This document shows, one piece after another, positions 12,041 through 19,536 of a stretch of 64,000 bases of DNA. How positions within the stretch are numbered: position 1 is the stretch's first letter; each line of letters starts with the position of its first letter. This DNA is from Hyphomicrobiaceae bacterium. Lineage in GTDB: Bacteria; Pseudomonadota; Alphaproteobacteria; Rhizobiales; Hyphomicrobiaceae. The translations under genes were made by a program, and so were the position numbers. Under the pieces are notes generated by a model. That model was not told the DNA's origin and did not search any database. It was given only the letters and a program-made list of their open reading frames with translations. The stretch lies in the NCBI GenBank assembly GCA_022844275.1, contig JALHMB010000002.1, forward strand, positions 434,001-498,000, read 5' to 3'.

Positions 12041-12157
12041 CCCCTCTCCCCGCTTGCGGGGAGAGGGTTAGGGTGAGGGGCGGCGGCACACTGGAGCGCC
12101 GCGCGAGTTTCCGCCCCTCATCCTAACCTTCTCCCCGTGTAGGACGGGGAGAAGGGA
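12041..12157. repeat. Palindromic REP-like repeat, copy A
   Basis: About 117 bp built of two facing stem-loops: CCCTCTCCCCGC...GCGGGGAGAGGG leading into TTAGGGTGAGGGGCGG, then CCGCCCCTCATCCTAACCTT and CTCCCCGT...ACGGGGAGAAGGG. The two halves are near-mirror images. A second copy in the same orientation lies at 15911-16030. It resembles the abundant short palindromic repeats of Rhizobiales genomes and can also act as a transcript hairpin behind purQ and behind the convergent NIPSNAP gene. Confidence 0.85.
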
Positions 12158-12215
12158 CATGTAGCGCTCGCCGAGAGGTATTCGCTCGAAAGCCCCGTCG
12201 TGCCGAAGGCGCGAA

Positions 12216-12542
12216 CTACTTCACGCTCGAGAAGGCCGTTGGCTGGAGGAACTGGTTCTCGATCTTGGCGACGATCGGGCCGTCCTTCTCCGTCTCGGCG
12301 CGCTTGGCGATCCACTCGGGGTCGGCCTGGAAGGCATTCCACTTTTTCTCGCGGTCCGCCATGCTGTCGAAGGCCAGAAGGTAGTAGAGGGCCTGATTCG
12401 AGTCACCGACCAGCACGGTCCAGAAGCCGGCTTGCTTGATGCCGTGCTTTTCCCAGATGCCGAGGGTGATCGTCTCGAAGCGCTTCAGCAGGTTGGGAAG
12501 GCGGCCGGGCACGCAATAATAAACCCTGAGCTCGTAGATCAT
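12216..12542 (-). CDS. NIPSNAP-family protein
   Basis: Cytoplasmic 108-aa protein with the dimeric ferredoxin-like alpha/beta-barrel NIPSNAP fold, opening MIYELRVYYCVPGRLPNLLKRF and containing GFWTVLVGDSNQALYYLLAF and KWNAFQADPEW. No catalytic role is established for bacterial members. The start at 12542 is taken from the family N-terminus; the frame is open 52 codons upstream, but that part is unlike the family. The gene is monocistronic and lies between a repeat copy and the sRNA gene. Confidence 0.85.
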   Translation of the reverse strand: MIYELRVYYCVPGRLPNLLKRFETITLGIWEKHGIKQAGFWTVLVGDSNQALYYLLAFDSMADREKKWNAFQADPEWIAKRAETEKDGPIVAKIENQFLQPTAFSSVK

Positions 12543-12749
12543 GGTGGCGTTTTCTCCTGGGATCCGTGAGATATTTAGCTGGCGCAGTAGGATATTAGCG
12601 TTCCGAAGTCGGCCCAGAGGCGTCAAGACGCCTCGCACGGGCCTTGCATCACCCCGTTCGCATCCTGGATGTTGGCCTATTCCGGCTGGTTTGACCACTG
12701 GCAGCGATGCGTCGCGCCCGATATATCGCCGCTTTGATTGTGCTAAGCT

Positions 12750-12777
12750 ATTGAAACAGAATAATTAGTTTCAATGC
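12750..12777. promoter_or_regulatory. Operator-like palindrome ATTGAAAC...GTTTCAAT
   Basis: Near-perfect dyad: ATTGAAAC, an AT-rich centre of about 10 bp, then GTTTCAAT. It lies in the AT-rich gap between the NIPSNAP and DUF815 genes, about 110 bp upstream of the sRNA. The size and symmetry suit a dimeric repressor site. No regulator gene is adjacent. Confidence 0.4.
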
Positions 12778-12825
12778 GCCAGGAGTAGCTGGCAGGGCTG
12801 CGCCTGCTTACCATGCAATTTTGCA

Positions 12826-12868
12826 GTGCGCCGCACAAAAATCCCCCTTGTAAATGGTGCGCCGCACA
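12826..12868. repeat. Two direct copies of a palindromic 12-mer upstream of the sRNA
   Basis: GTGCGCCGCACA occurs at 12826-12837 and again at 12857-12868, 31 bp apart (about three helical turns). Each copy holds the dyad GTGCG-C-CGCAC. The second sits between the proposed -35 and -10 of the sRNA promoter, so the pair looks like cooperative operator sites. Confidence 0.5.
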
Positions 12869-12876
12869 TTTAATTG
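12848..12876 (+). promoter_or_regulatory. Candidate promoter of the small RNA
   Basis: TTGTAA (12848-12853) and TAATTG (12871-12876) have a 17-bp spacer and would start transcription near 12883, where the first RNA hairpin begins. Both boxes are imperfect. The palindrome at 12857-12867 overlaps the spacer. Confidence 0.4.
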
Positions 12877-12882
12877 TCTTCT

Positions 12883-12964
12883 TGCGAGAGCGATCTCGCA
12901 GCCCTCCTTTGGGCGTTTCCTCCCTAGACTTGGGCCGTTCGGAATCCGGACGGCCCCTTTTTTT
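12883..12964 (+). ncRNA. mmgR: Small RNA resembling MmgR/suhB (alpha-r8) family
   Basis: About 82 nt with three ordered parts. First is a 7-bp hairpin TGCGAGA-GCGA-TCTCGCA with a GNRA loop. Next comes GCCCTCCTTTGGGC and the unpaired C/U-rich core TTTCCTCCCT (12916-12925), which is complementary to Shine-Dalgarno sequences. Last is a strong intrinsic terminator: an 11-bp stem 12932-12942/12946-12956, loop AAT, then seven T. The core decamer, its place before the terminator and the length of about 80 nt match what I recall of the Hfq-bound MmgR RNAs (Rfam suhB) of rhizobia. No plus-strand gene lies upstream to need this terminator. The family name is from memory and needs a covariance search. 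Confidence 0.72.
12932..12964 (+). terminator. Intrinsic terminator of the small RNA
   Basis: Stem of 11 bp (one G-U pair) with the three-base loop AAT, followed directly by C and seven T (12958-12964). It is the clearest rho-independent terminator in the window. Confidence 0.9.
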
Positions 12965-13080
12965 GGCGTATGGCATACCAAGCGACGCAGCCCCGCTGCC
13001 GGACGGGGTGACGAATGCTAGCTTGCGGGCTATAGACCCGCGCGCAGCCAAGTCATTCCTTCCGAAAGACCTCGTCCGAT

Positions 13081-13965
13081 ATGTCCGACACCATCGCCGT
13101 GAACGCCGCCCTACTCGAACGCCTCGTTGCCGCTCTGGAGCGCATGGCGCCGCTGTCCGCGCCGCCCGTGGATTTCGAGGCTGCGGAGGCCTTCGTCTGG
13201 CAGGCGAACCCGGTGGCTTTCCTCCCTGTGCCGCACGTGAACCGCCAGCCGCTGTCGCTCCTCAAGGGCATCGAGATGGCCTCGGACCAGCTTCTGGAGA
13301 ACACGCGGCGCTTCTCCAAGGATCTTCCCGCCAACAATGCGCTGCTATGGGGCGCCCGTGGCATGGGCAAGTCCTCGCTCGTCAAAGCGGCGCACGCCGA
13401 GGTCTCCAACGAGATGGCGAAGTCAGGGGCCAAGGGTGGTCTGAAGCTCGTCGAGATCCATCGCGAGGACATCGACTCGCTGCCCGCCTGCCTCAGCTAC
13501 ATGCGCGGCAGCGCCCATCGCTTCATCGTCTTCTGCGACGATCTTTCCTTCGATCATGACGATACCAGCTACAAGTCGCTCAAGGCTGTGTTGGAGGGTG
13601 GCATTGAAGGACGCCCTCAGAACGTGCTCTTCTATGCGACGTCGAACCGCCGTCACCTCATGCCGCGTGACATGATGGAGAACGAGCGCTCGACGGCGAT
13701 CAATCCGTCCGAGGCCGTGGAGGAGAAGGTCTCGCTCTCCGACCGGTTCGGGCTGTGGCTCGGCTTCCACAATGGCAGTCAGGATCAGTATTTCGACATG
13801 GTGCGCAGCTATGCGGCGCATCACGGCATCAAGATCAGCGATGCCGAGTTGATCGCCGAGGCGCGCGAATGGGCGATGACGCGAGGTGGCCGCTCGGGCC
13901 GCGTCGCGTGGCAGTTCATCCAGGACCTGGCAGGGCGCCGAGGCGTCAAGCTGGCCAGCGAATAA
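13081..13965 (+). CDS. DUF815-family AAA ATP-binding protein
   Basis: Cytoplasmic P-loop ATPase of 294 aa. Walker A is GARGMGKS (91-98) and Walker B lies in FIVFCDDLSF (about 148-157). DUF815 proteins are related to DnaC-like AAA+ ATPases; the cellular role is not established. The block NVLFYATSNRRHLMPRDM is the family sensor-1 region, and the C-terminal SGRVAWQFIQDLAGR is also conserved. ATG at 13081. It starts about 115 nt beyond the sRNA terminator and is followed by two metabolic genes on the same strand. Confidence 0.88.
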   Translation: MSDTIAVNAALLERLVAALERMAPLSAPPVDFEAAEAFVWQANPVAFLPVPHVNRQPLSLLKGIEMASDQLLENTRRFSKDLPANNALLWGARGMGKSSLVKAAHAEVSNEMAKSGAKGGLKLVEIHREDIDSLPACLSYMRGSAHRFIVFCDDLSFDHDDTSYKSLKAVLEGGIEGRPQNVLFYATSNRRHLMPRDMMENERSTAINPSEAVEEKVSLSDRFGLWLGFHNGSQDQYFDMVRSYAAHHGIKISDAELIAEAREWAMTRGGRSGRVAWQFIQDLAGRRGVKLASE

Positions 13966-14016
13966 GGCGGCGTCGGTGCGTCACGCGCCACGCCCCATGA
14001 CGAGGGAGTGGAAGCG

Positions 14017-14856
14017 ATGACGAAGACAACCGTGGCCATCATTGCCCAGGGCGCCATGGGTGCCGGTACGGCCGCACGGCTGACCAGCAACGGCGTCAAT
14101 GTCGTGACATGGCTCGAAGGGCGCAGCAGCGCGAGCCGGGTGCGGGCCGAGAAGGCCGGCATGCGCGGGGTCGACCTCGCCGGCATCGCCGCCGCTGATA
14201 TCATCCTCTCGATCGTGCCGCCGAGTGATGCGCTGGCTCTTGCCGAGCAGCTCGCACCGACGCTCAAGGCCTCGAGGAACAAGCCACTCTATGCTGATAT
14301 GAATGCCGTGAGCTCGAGCAAGGTCGAGCAGGTGGCTGCGGTGATAGCACCGACAGGCTGTACGTTCTCAGACGGCGGCATCATCGGTCCGCCGCCACGC
14401 CCCGACACGCGCAATACCGTCTACTTCTTCTCCGCCATCCCGGGGGACCGCGTGGCATCGCTCTCCAAGGGCGGGCTCGAAGTGAAAATGGTCGATGGCC
14501 CGATCGGCGCGGCCTCGGCACTCAAGATGTCTTATGCCGCCATCGGCAAGGGCCTCACCGCGCTTGCCACGGCCTCCATCCTGATGGCCGACAAATACGG
14601 CGCCAAGGAAGCGCTGCTCGAGGAGCTGCAGCGCAGCCAGCCGAACACGCTGAAGAGCATCAGTTGGTCGGTGCCGGACATGTTTGTGAAGGCTTACCGC
14701 TTTGTCGGCGAGATGGAGGAGATCGCCGAGCAGAGCGGGCGCAAGTCCACCGCCGCGATCTACAACGGCATTGCCGATCTCTATCGTGAGATCGCCGCCG
14801 ATCAAGATGGCCCCAAGAAGGACGTCACGACGCTGGAACAGTTCTTCAAGAAGTAA
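14017..14856 (+). CDS. 6-phosphogluconate/3-hydroxyisobutyrate dehydrogenase-like protein with DUF1932 domain
   Basis: Predicted NAD(P)-dependent oxidoreductase of 279 aa. The N-terminal Rossmann domain has IIAQGAMGAGTAARL; the C-terminal all-helical part matches the DUF1932 type. The first loop is AQGAMGAG rather than the textbook GLGxMG, so cofactor binding is likely but not certain. The substrate is unknown. I chose ATG 14017, which has GAGGGAG 8 nt upstream; a GTG at 14008 overlaps that ribosome-binding site. An aldo-keto reductase gene follows 49 nt downstream, so the two probably work in one unassigned oxidation pathway. Confidence 0.8.
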   Translation: MTKTTVAIIAQGAMGAGTAARLTSNGVNVVTWLEGRSSASRVRAEKAGMRGVDLAGIAAADIILSIVPPSDALALAEQLAPTLKASRNKPLYADMNAVSSSKVEQVAAVIAPTGCTFSDGGIIGPPPRPDTRNTVYFFSAIPGDRVASLSKGGLEVKMVDGPIGAASALKMSYAAIGKGLTALATASILMADKYGAKEALLEELQRSQPNTLKSISWSVPDMFVKAYRFVGEMEEIAEQSGRKSTAAIYNGIADLYREIAADQDGPKKDVTTLEQFFKK

Positions 14857-14905
14857 GCGCGTTGCAAGCAGGCCGTCAGAGCCGGAAACACAGTTGGAGG
14901 AAGCC

Positions 14906-15904
14906 ATGATCGAGAAACGCGCGCTCGGCCGCACCGGCGAGCAGGTGTCGGTGTTGACCTTCGGCTGCGGTGCCGTCGGCGGACTAATGGTGAAGGGCGA
15001 TGCTGCGGAGCAGGAGCGTGCCGCCGCGCTCGCGCTCGAGCATGGCGTGAACTTCTTCGACACGGCACCGGGCTACGGCGATGGCGTCTCCGAAATCAAC
15101 CTCGGCAAGCTCCTGAAGAAGCTTAAGCCGAAGGCGCTCATCGGCACCAAGGTGCGCATTCCAAGCGCGGATCGCCGCCGCATTGCCGCCAGCATCAATG
15201 CTGCGCTGGAGGAAAGCCTCAAGCGCATGGGGCGCGACAGCGTCGATCTCTACCAGCTTCACAATCCACTTACACCTGATGCCAATGGTGAGACGCTGAC
15301 GGCGCCCCAGGTTCTCGGCGACGTCGTGCCCGCCTTCCAGAAGCTGCGTGATGCCGGCAAGATCCGCTATCTCGGTTTCACGGCGCTCGGCGACATCGGC
15401 GAGATCGACAAGGTGGTCGCGGCCGGCGTCATGGATTCGGCGCAGATCTGTCTGAATGCGCTCAATCCGTCGCCCGTCGAGACGCTGCCTGCCAACTATC
15501 CCGCGCAGGACTATCGCCGATTGATGGTGCGGGCGCAGGAGAAGGGCATCGGCAGCATCTGCATCCGCGTTCTCGCGGGAGGCGCACTCAGCGGCGAAAT
15601 GGAGCGTCATCCGCGCGGTTGGGCCGTCGTGCCGCCGATCGGCTCGGGCTCGGACTATGCCCGCGACGTCGAGCGCGCGCGCCGCTTCAAACCGCTGGTC
15701 GATGAGGGCCATGCCGGAAGCCTGACTGAACTCGCCATTCGCTACGCGTTGGCGCAACCCTCGCTTTCGACCACGCAGGTCGGCGTCGCGACCTACGAGC
15801 AGGTTGCCGGCGCCATCGACGCGATCGAGAAGGGGCCGCTCCCCGCGGCGGCGCTGACGCGCGTGCGCGAGATCCAGCAGACCTTCGTCGGCGAACCGCG
15901 CTAG
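14906..15904 (+). CDS. Aldo/keto reductase
   Basis: Cytoplasmic NADPH-dependent reductase of 332 aa with a TIM-barrel pattern. The full catalytic tetrad can be seen: D52 and Y57 (FFDTAPGYGDG), K82 (ALIGTKVR) and H118 (DLYQLHNP). Start ATG 14906 has GGAGGAAG upstream and homologues begin with a basic LGRTG motif; the frame is open back to 14702 inside the previous gene. The substrate is unknown. The second palindromic repeat copy begins 7 nt after the stop. Confidence 0.9.
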   Translation: MIEKRALGRTGEQVSVLTFGCGAVGGLMVKGDAAEQERAAALALEHGVNFFDTAPGYGDGVSEINLGKLLKKLKPKALIGTKVRIPSADRRRIAASINAALEESLKRMGRDSVDLYQLHNPLTPDANGETLTAPQVLGDVVPAFQKLRDAGKIRYLGFTALGDIGEIDKVVAAGVMDSAQICLNALNPSPVETLPANYPAQDYRRLMVRAQEKGIGSICIRVLAGGALSGEMERHPRGWAVVPPIGSGSDYARDVERARRFKPLVDEGHAGSLTELAIRYALAQPSLSTTQVGVATYEQVAGAIDAIEKGPLPAAALTRVREIQQTFVGEPR

Positions 15905-15910
15905 ACTATC

Positions 15911-16030
15911 CCCCTCTCCCCGCCAAAGCGGGGAGAGGGTTAGGGTGAGGGGCGGCGGCAAACGCTGACGGTCGCATCTCTCGCCGCCCCTCATCCCGAC
16001 CTTCTCCCCGTAAGGACGGGGAGAAGGGGA
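15911..16030. repeat. Palindromic REP-like repeat, copy B
   Basis: About 120 bp, the same two-hairpin design as the copy at 12041-12157 and in the same orientation. The conserved blocks are CCCTCTCCCCGC, GGGGAGAGGGTTAGGGTGAG, CGCCCCTCATCC and CTTCTCCCCGT...ACGGGGAGAAGGG, with diverged loops between them. The loops differ while the stems are kept, showing selection or gene conversion on the stems. Confidence 0.85.
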
Positions 16031-16060
16031 AGTGACGAACGGCCCCAAGGAGTCGCACCA

Positions 16061-16297
16061 ATGCCGATGGATGCCAGCGAGATCGAGAAACTCATCAGGG
16101 AGCGCTTTCCGGGCGCCGAGGTGACGATCAAGGACCTTGCGGGGGATGGCGATCACTATGCGGCGCACGTCGTGGCGCCGCAGTTCAAGGGCAAGACGCG
16201 CGTCCAGCAGCACAAGATGGTCTACGAGGCGCTGGAAGGGCGCATGGGCGGCGTACTGCATGCGCTCGCGCTGACGACAGCGCCGCCGAAGGACTGA
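16061..16297 (+). CDS. bolA: BolA-family protein
   Basis: Small (78 aa) class-II KH-like protein that partners monothiol glutaredoxins in [2Fe-2S] trafficking and iron sensing. Family features are FPGAEVTIKDLAGDGDHYAAHVVAPQFKG and the His of RVQQHKMVYEAL, a likely cluster ligand. The length is that of the short BolA/IbaG type. The Grx4 gene lies about 440 bp downstream on the same strand, with a small minus-strand gene in between. This pairing supports a shared job. Confidence 0.92.
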   Translation: MPMDASEIEKLIRERFPGAEVTIKDLAGDGDHYAAHVVAPQFKGKTRVQQHKMVYEALEGRMGGVLHALALTTAPPKD

Positions 16298-16323
16298 GGC
16301 CGAGTGAGCAGCCCGGCCGTCTC

Positions 16324-16554
16324 TTAGCTGGGTCGCTTGATGCTGTCGTTCTGAGCATGACCCTTGCCCTGCCTGGCCTGCTCGATCTCCTCCTTGCTGA
16401 TGATCGGCGCCTCGCGGTCCTTCGGGCTCTTGGGCGGTTCCGTGCTGGTCGGCTTGCCGGCAGCCGGCGGATCGCTGGCCGGGAACGTCTCCTGGATGGC
16501 CTCGTCGATCTTCTCTTCCTGGCGTCTGCGATCGCAATTCCCGCCGGTTTCCAT
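16324..16554 (-). CDS. Small hypothetical protein with ETFPASDPPA motif
   Basis: 76 aa, charged, probably disordered and cytoplasmic. The motif IDEAIQETFPASDPPA (about residues 16-31) recurs in many small proteins of Rhizobiales that have no known function. The rest is Pro/Lys-rich. It sits between bolA and the Grx4 gene on the opposite strand. A divergent region of about 190 bp separates its start from the Grx4 gene. Probably real because of the recognisable motif. Confidence 0.65.
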   Translation of the reverse strand: METGGNCDRRRQEEKIDEAIQETFPASDPPAAGKPTSTEPPKSPKDREAPIISKEEIEQARQGKGHAQNDSIKRPS

Positions 16555-16741
16555 AGGAACCTCCGCTTGCTATCCCATGCTGAAATAACGGGAACGGAGC
16601 GCTGGAGGTTCCCATCGGGGCGCTCGGGAGGGCGCGCGGTTGGTTCCGACCATTGACTTGCCGACCGTCGAGGCCATCTCTATGATGCGCGCCGAAGTGT
16701 GCCGGAAGAACGGCGCTATGCGCTAAAATTGAGGATGAGCC

Positions 16742-17083
16742 ATGAGCGAGCAGGCAGTCCACGACTGGATCCGCAAGCAGATCTCGAGCAATGACGTGGT
16801 GCTTTTCATGAAGGGCACCAAGAACTTCCCGCAGTGTGGGTTCTCCGGCCAGGTCGACCAGATCCTGCAGTACCTCGGGGTCGACTATAAGGACGTCAAC
16901 GTCCTCGAGGACATGGGCATCCGCGAGGGAATCAAGTCCTTCAGCGAGTGGCCGACGATCCCCCAGCTCTACGTCAAAGGCGAGTTCGTGGGCGGCTGCG
17001 ACATCATCCGCGAGATGTTCCAGGCGGGCGAGCTGCAGGAGATGCTGGCCGAGAAGGGCGTCGTGCACACGGCGGTCGCCTGA
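16742..17083 (+). CDS. grxD: Monothiol glutaredoxin, Grx4 family
   Basis: Scaffold/carrier of [2Fe-2S] clusters, 113 aa. The active-site motif is CGFS in NFPQCGFSGQV, with glutathione-binding residues in WPTIPQLYVKGEFVGGCDI. The ribosome-binding site GAGGATG lies just upstream. BolA is encoded close by, and BolA-Grx4 heterodimers are known to exchange clusters. Confidence 0.96.
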   Translation: MSEQAVHDWIRKQISSNDVVLFMKGTKNFPQCGFSGQVDQILQYLGVDYKDVNVLEDMGIREGIKSFSEWPTIPQLYVKGEFVGGCDIIREMFQAGELQEMLAEKGVVHTAVA

Positions 17084-17210
17084 GGCCCAATACAAGCTTT
17101 GAACGTGATTTTGCCGCCGCCCGCTGACAATCTCGGCGGGCGGTGCTTTGCTTTGCCCATGAGACTGGCCATGACATGGGCGCCGTAGAGCCGTAAATGC
17201 GAGGCGCGGC

Positions 17211-18353
17211 ATGACCACGACGCTCGAACCGATCACACAGCCGACGGGGCCGAGTGAACGGTCGCGGCTCGTGCTCGGCGGGCGGCGCTTTCTCCTCAGT
17301 CTCGCGATCATCGGCGCCAGTATCTCGCTCGCGCTCGGCATCAGCCTGCCCTCGATCAAGCTGACGAAGTTCTATTTCTTCTCGACCGAGTTCTCGCTGC
17401 TCTCGACGGTGTGGACGCTCCTCCAGCGCAATCAGATCTTTCTCGGCGTCATCGTCGCCGTCTTTTCGATCGTGCTGCCGGTTTTCAAGATCCTCTATCT
17501 CGTGATCCTGACGACCATGCCGCTCGACGTGCTCCAGCGCCAGTTTCGGCGGCTTCGGGCGCTCGAATGGCTCGGCAAATGGTCAATGCACGACGTGCTC
17601 GTCCTGGCGCTCATGATCTTCTTCCTCAAGAGCCAGGGCATATATGATGCGCGCAGCCTCTCGGGTGTCTACTTCTTCACCGCGGCCGTGGTGTTCATGA
17701 TCCTCGCCTATGCTTGGCTCAGCGTGTTCGCGCTCGCGCCGATCCGGGCCGAGCATCTGCGCGCCGAGCGTGCGCGGCCGATGATCGGCATTGGCGGTCG
17801 GTCGGCGTTCAAGAACTTCCTGCTGGCTCTGTTCATCCTGACGGCCGCGATCCTGTTCGCGCTCGGCGTGATACTGCCGTCGATCCGCTTCACGACGGTC
17901 TACGTGTGGACGAACGAGCACTCGATCGCGAGCATCATCTATGCGCTCTATCGCACGCAGGAATACTTCCTCGCGGCGGTGATCACGGTGTTCTCGGTGG
18001 TCTTCCCGTTCCTGAAGCTGCTCTATCTACTGACGCTCTGCCTCTCGCCGAACCTTTCCGAGGACTTCCGCCAGAAGTCGCTCTCGACCATGGAATGGCT
18101 CGGGCGTTACTCGATGACCGACGTCATGGTGCTGGCGCTCATGATCTTCTACATGAACTCCTCCGGATACATCGAGGCCCGGGTGCTGCCCGGCGTCTAC
18201 TGCTTCGCCGCCTCTGCCCTCATGACGATGTTCGCGTACGGCTGGGCGAACTCCAATCCGCCGCCCTCCAGCTATCCGCCCCAATCACTGCCGCCGGGAC
18301 GCGGTATCGGCGGACGGAGCATGGAAGGGCGCCGCTCATCGCGGGTTGCTTGA
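17211..18353 (+). CDS. PqiA-like membrane protein with duplicated domain
   Basis: Inner-membrane protein of 380 aa related to paraquat-inducible protein A. It contains two tandem homologous four-helix units (about residues 28-180 and 200-350). The first unit has RRFLLSLAIIGASISLALGISLPSIKL and MHDVLVLALMIFFLKS; the second has FILTAAILFALGVILPSIRFT and MTDVMVLALMIFYMNS. Both keep the TEFSL/NEHSI and LGxxSMxDVxVLALMIFxxxS patterns. The zinc-ribbon cysteines of E. coli PqiA are absent. PqiA proteins pair with MCE-domain PqiB for lipid transport, but no MCE gene is present here. Confidence 0.8.
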   Translation: MTTTLEPITQPTGPSERSRLVLGGRRFLLSLAIIGASISLALGISLPSIKLTKFYFFSTEFSLLSTVWTLLQRNQIFLGVIVAVFSIVLPVFKILYLVILTTMPLDVLQRQFRRLRALEWLGKWSMHDVLVLALMIFFLKSQGIYDARSLSGVYFFTAAVVFMILAYAWLSVFALAPIRAEHLRAERARPMIGIGGRSAFKNFLLALFILTAAILFALGVILPSIRFTTVYVWTNEHSIASIIYALYRTQEYFLAAVITVFSVVFPFLKLLYLLTLCLSPNLSEDFRQKSLSTMEWLGRYSMTDVMVLALMIFYMNSSGYIEARVLPGVYCFAASALMTMFAYGWANSNPPPSSYPPQSLPPGRGIGGRSMEGRRSSRVA

Positions 18354-18410
18354 GCCGGTGCCGGGCGGCTACGCTCGGTGGAAAGCCGGTGCGCTAGGAG
18401 AGGGAGCCGC

Positions 18411-19355
18411 ATGACCATCAATCCGGACGCCGCCAAGGTCGTCGAGCTGATCATTGCCTCGGGGCGCCCGCCGTATCCGACGATCGGTCATGTAGCAGCG
18501 CGCGAGATTTTCGTCGCCTCGCGAGCGATCCTTCAACCTGATCCCTCGCCCGTTGCCGAGGTGCACGACCTGGCTGCAACGGGACCGGTTGGGCAGATAC
18601 CGCTCCGGCTGTACCGCGGCATAGGCACGGACACGAAGAGCCCGCAGCCTACGCTCATCTACTATCACGGGGGCGGCTGGGTGCTCGGCAATCTCGACAG
18701 CCACGACGGCGTGTGTCGCGACATCGCCAACGCCGCGCAGTGCACGGTCATTTCGGTCGACTACCGGCTGGCGCCGGAAGCCAAGTTTCCTGCGGCGGCA
18801 TATGACTCGGTCGCGGCAGCCCAGTGGATCCACGACAATGCTGCCGAGCTCGGCGTCGATCGCGCGCGCCTCGCGGTTGGCGGCGACAGCGCCGGCGGCA
18901 ATCTCAGTGCGGTGGTCGCGCTCCATGCTCGCGACAATGGCGGGCCTATGCTCAAGCTGCAGGTGCTGATCTATCCTTCGGCGGACATGTCGAGCGTCTA
19001 CCCGTCCTACGAGGAGTTCGCCGAGCAGCTCCCGCTGACGCGCACGACCATGGACTGGTTCGTCGATCTCTATCTGAAAAACCGCAGCGAGGACGCCAAG
19101 GACTGGCGGGCGTCGCCCCTGCACGCCAAGAGCCTTGCGGGCCTGCCGCCGGCATTCGTCATCACGGCAGCCATGGATCCGCTGCGCGACGAGGGCGAGG
19201 AATTCGCGCGTGCGCTAATGAAGGCCGGCGTGCCGGTTGAGGTGAAGCGCTTCGACGGGCAGATCCACGGCTTTCTCACCATGGGCCGCATCGTCAGGGA
19301 CTCAGCGGTAGCTATAGCCGACATCGCGACCCAGCTGCGCAAAGCTTTCGCCTAG
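18411..19355 (+). CDS. Alpha/beta hydrolase, hormone-sensitive-lipase family
   Basis: Esterase/lipase of 314 aa. The oxyanion motif is HGGG (86-89, YYHGGGWVLG), the nucleophile S160 lies in GGDSAGGN, and the remaining triad members are the Asp of TAAMDPLRDEGE and the His of QIHGFLT. These place it in the HSL (bacterial family IV) group. No secretion signal is seen. ATG 18411 follows AGGAGAGGGAGCC, an excellent ribosome-binding site. It is convergent with ndk, with a long inverted repeat between them. Confidence 0.92.
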   Translation: MTINPDAAKVVELIIASGRPPYPTIGHVAAREIFVASRAILQPDPSPVAEVHDLAATGPVGQIPLRLYRGIGTDTKSPQPTLIYYHGGGWVLGNLDSHDGVCRDIANAAQCTVISVDYRLAPEAKFPAAAYDSVAAAQWIHDNAAELGVDRARLAVGGDSAGGNLSAVVALHARDNGGPMLKLQVLIYPSADMSSVYPSYEEFAEQLPLTRTTMDWFVDLYLKNRSEDAKDWRASPLHAKSLAGLPPAFVITAAMDPLRDEGEEFARALMKAGVPVEVKRFDGQIHGFLTMGRIVRDSAVAIADIATQLRKAFA

Positions 19356-19409
19356 TCCGAGCCGACGTCGCGCCGTGTTACACCGACACTAAAAGACCCG
19401 CCTAGCGCC

Positions 19410-19467
19410 CCGATTCCGAAGTTCGCCAAACCTCGATACTGGCGTCCCGAGCGAACTTCGGAATCGG
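19410..19467. repeat. Perfect 17-bp inverted repeat between convergent genes
   Basis: CCGATTCCGAAGTTCGC (19410-19426) faces GCGAACTTCGGAATCGG (19451-19467) across 24 nt; allowing one mismatch the arms extend to 20 bp. It sits between the hydrolase gene and ndk, both ending toward it, so it may serve as a bidirectional terminator, or it may be a dispersed palindromic element. No clear T-run flanks it. Confidence 0.75.
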
Positions 19468-19536
19468 AGCCCTAGAATCATGCCGCGAGAGCTGGCGAAT
19501 TTCTCGATCATCACACTAGAGCGGGTCTTTCATCGT

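Noticed and set aside
12826-12868. Repeats near the sRNA considered as a mini CRISPR array
   Set aside because: Only two 12-bp copies with a 19-bp spacer and no cas genes; the dyad symmetry within each copy points to operators.
14984-17359. 791-codon open frame on the minus strand
   Set aside because: It runs through an aldo-keto reductase, a palindromic repeat, bolA and Grx4, all firmly identified in other frames; high GC removes stop codons from the antisense frame.
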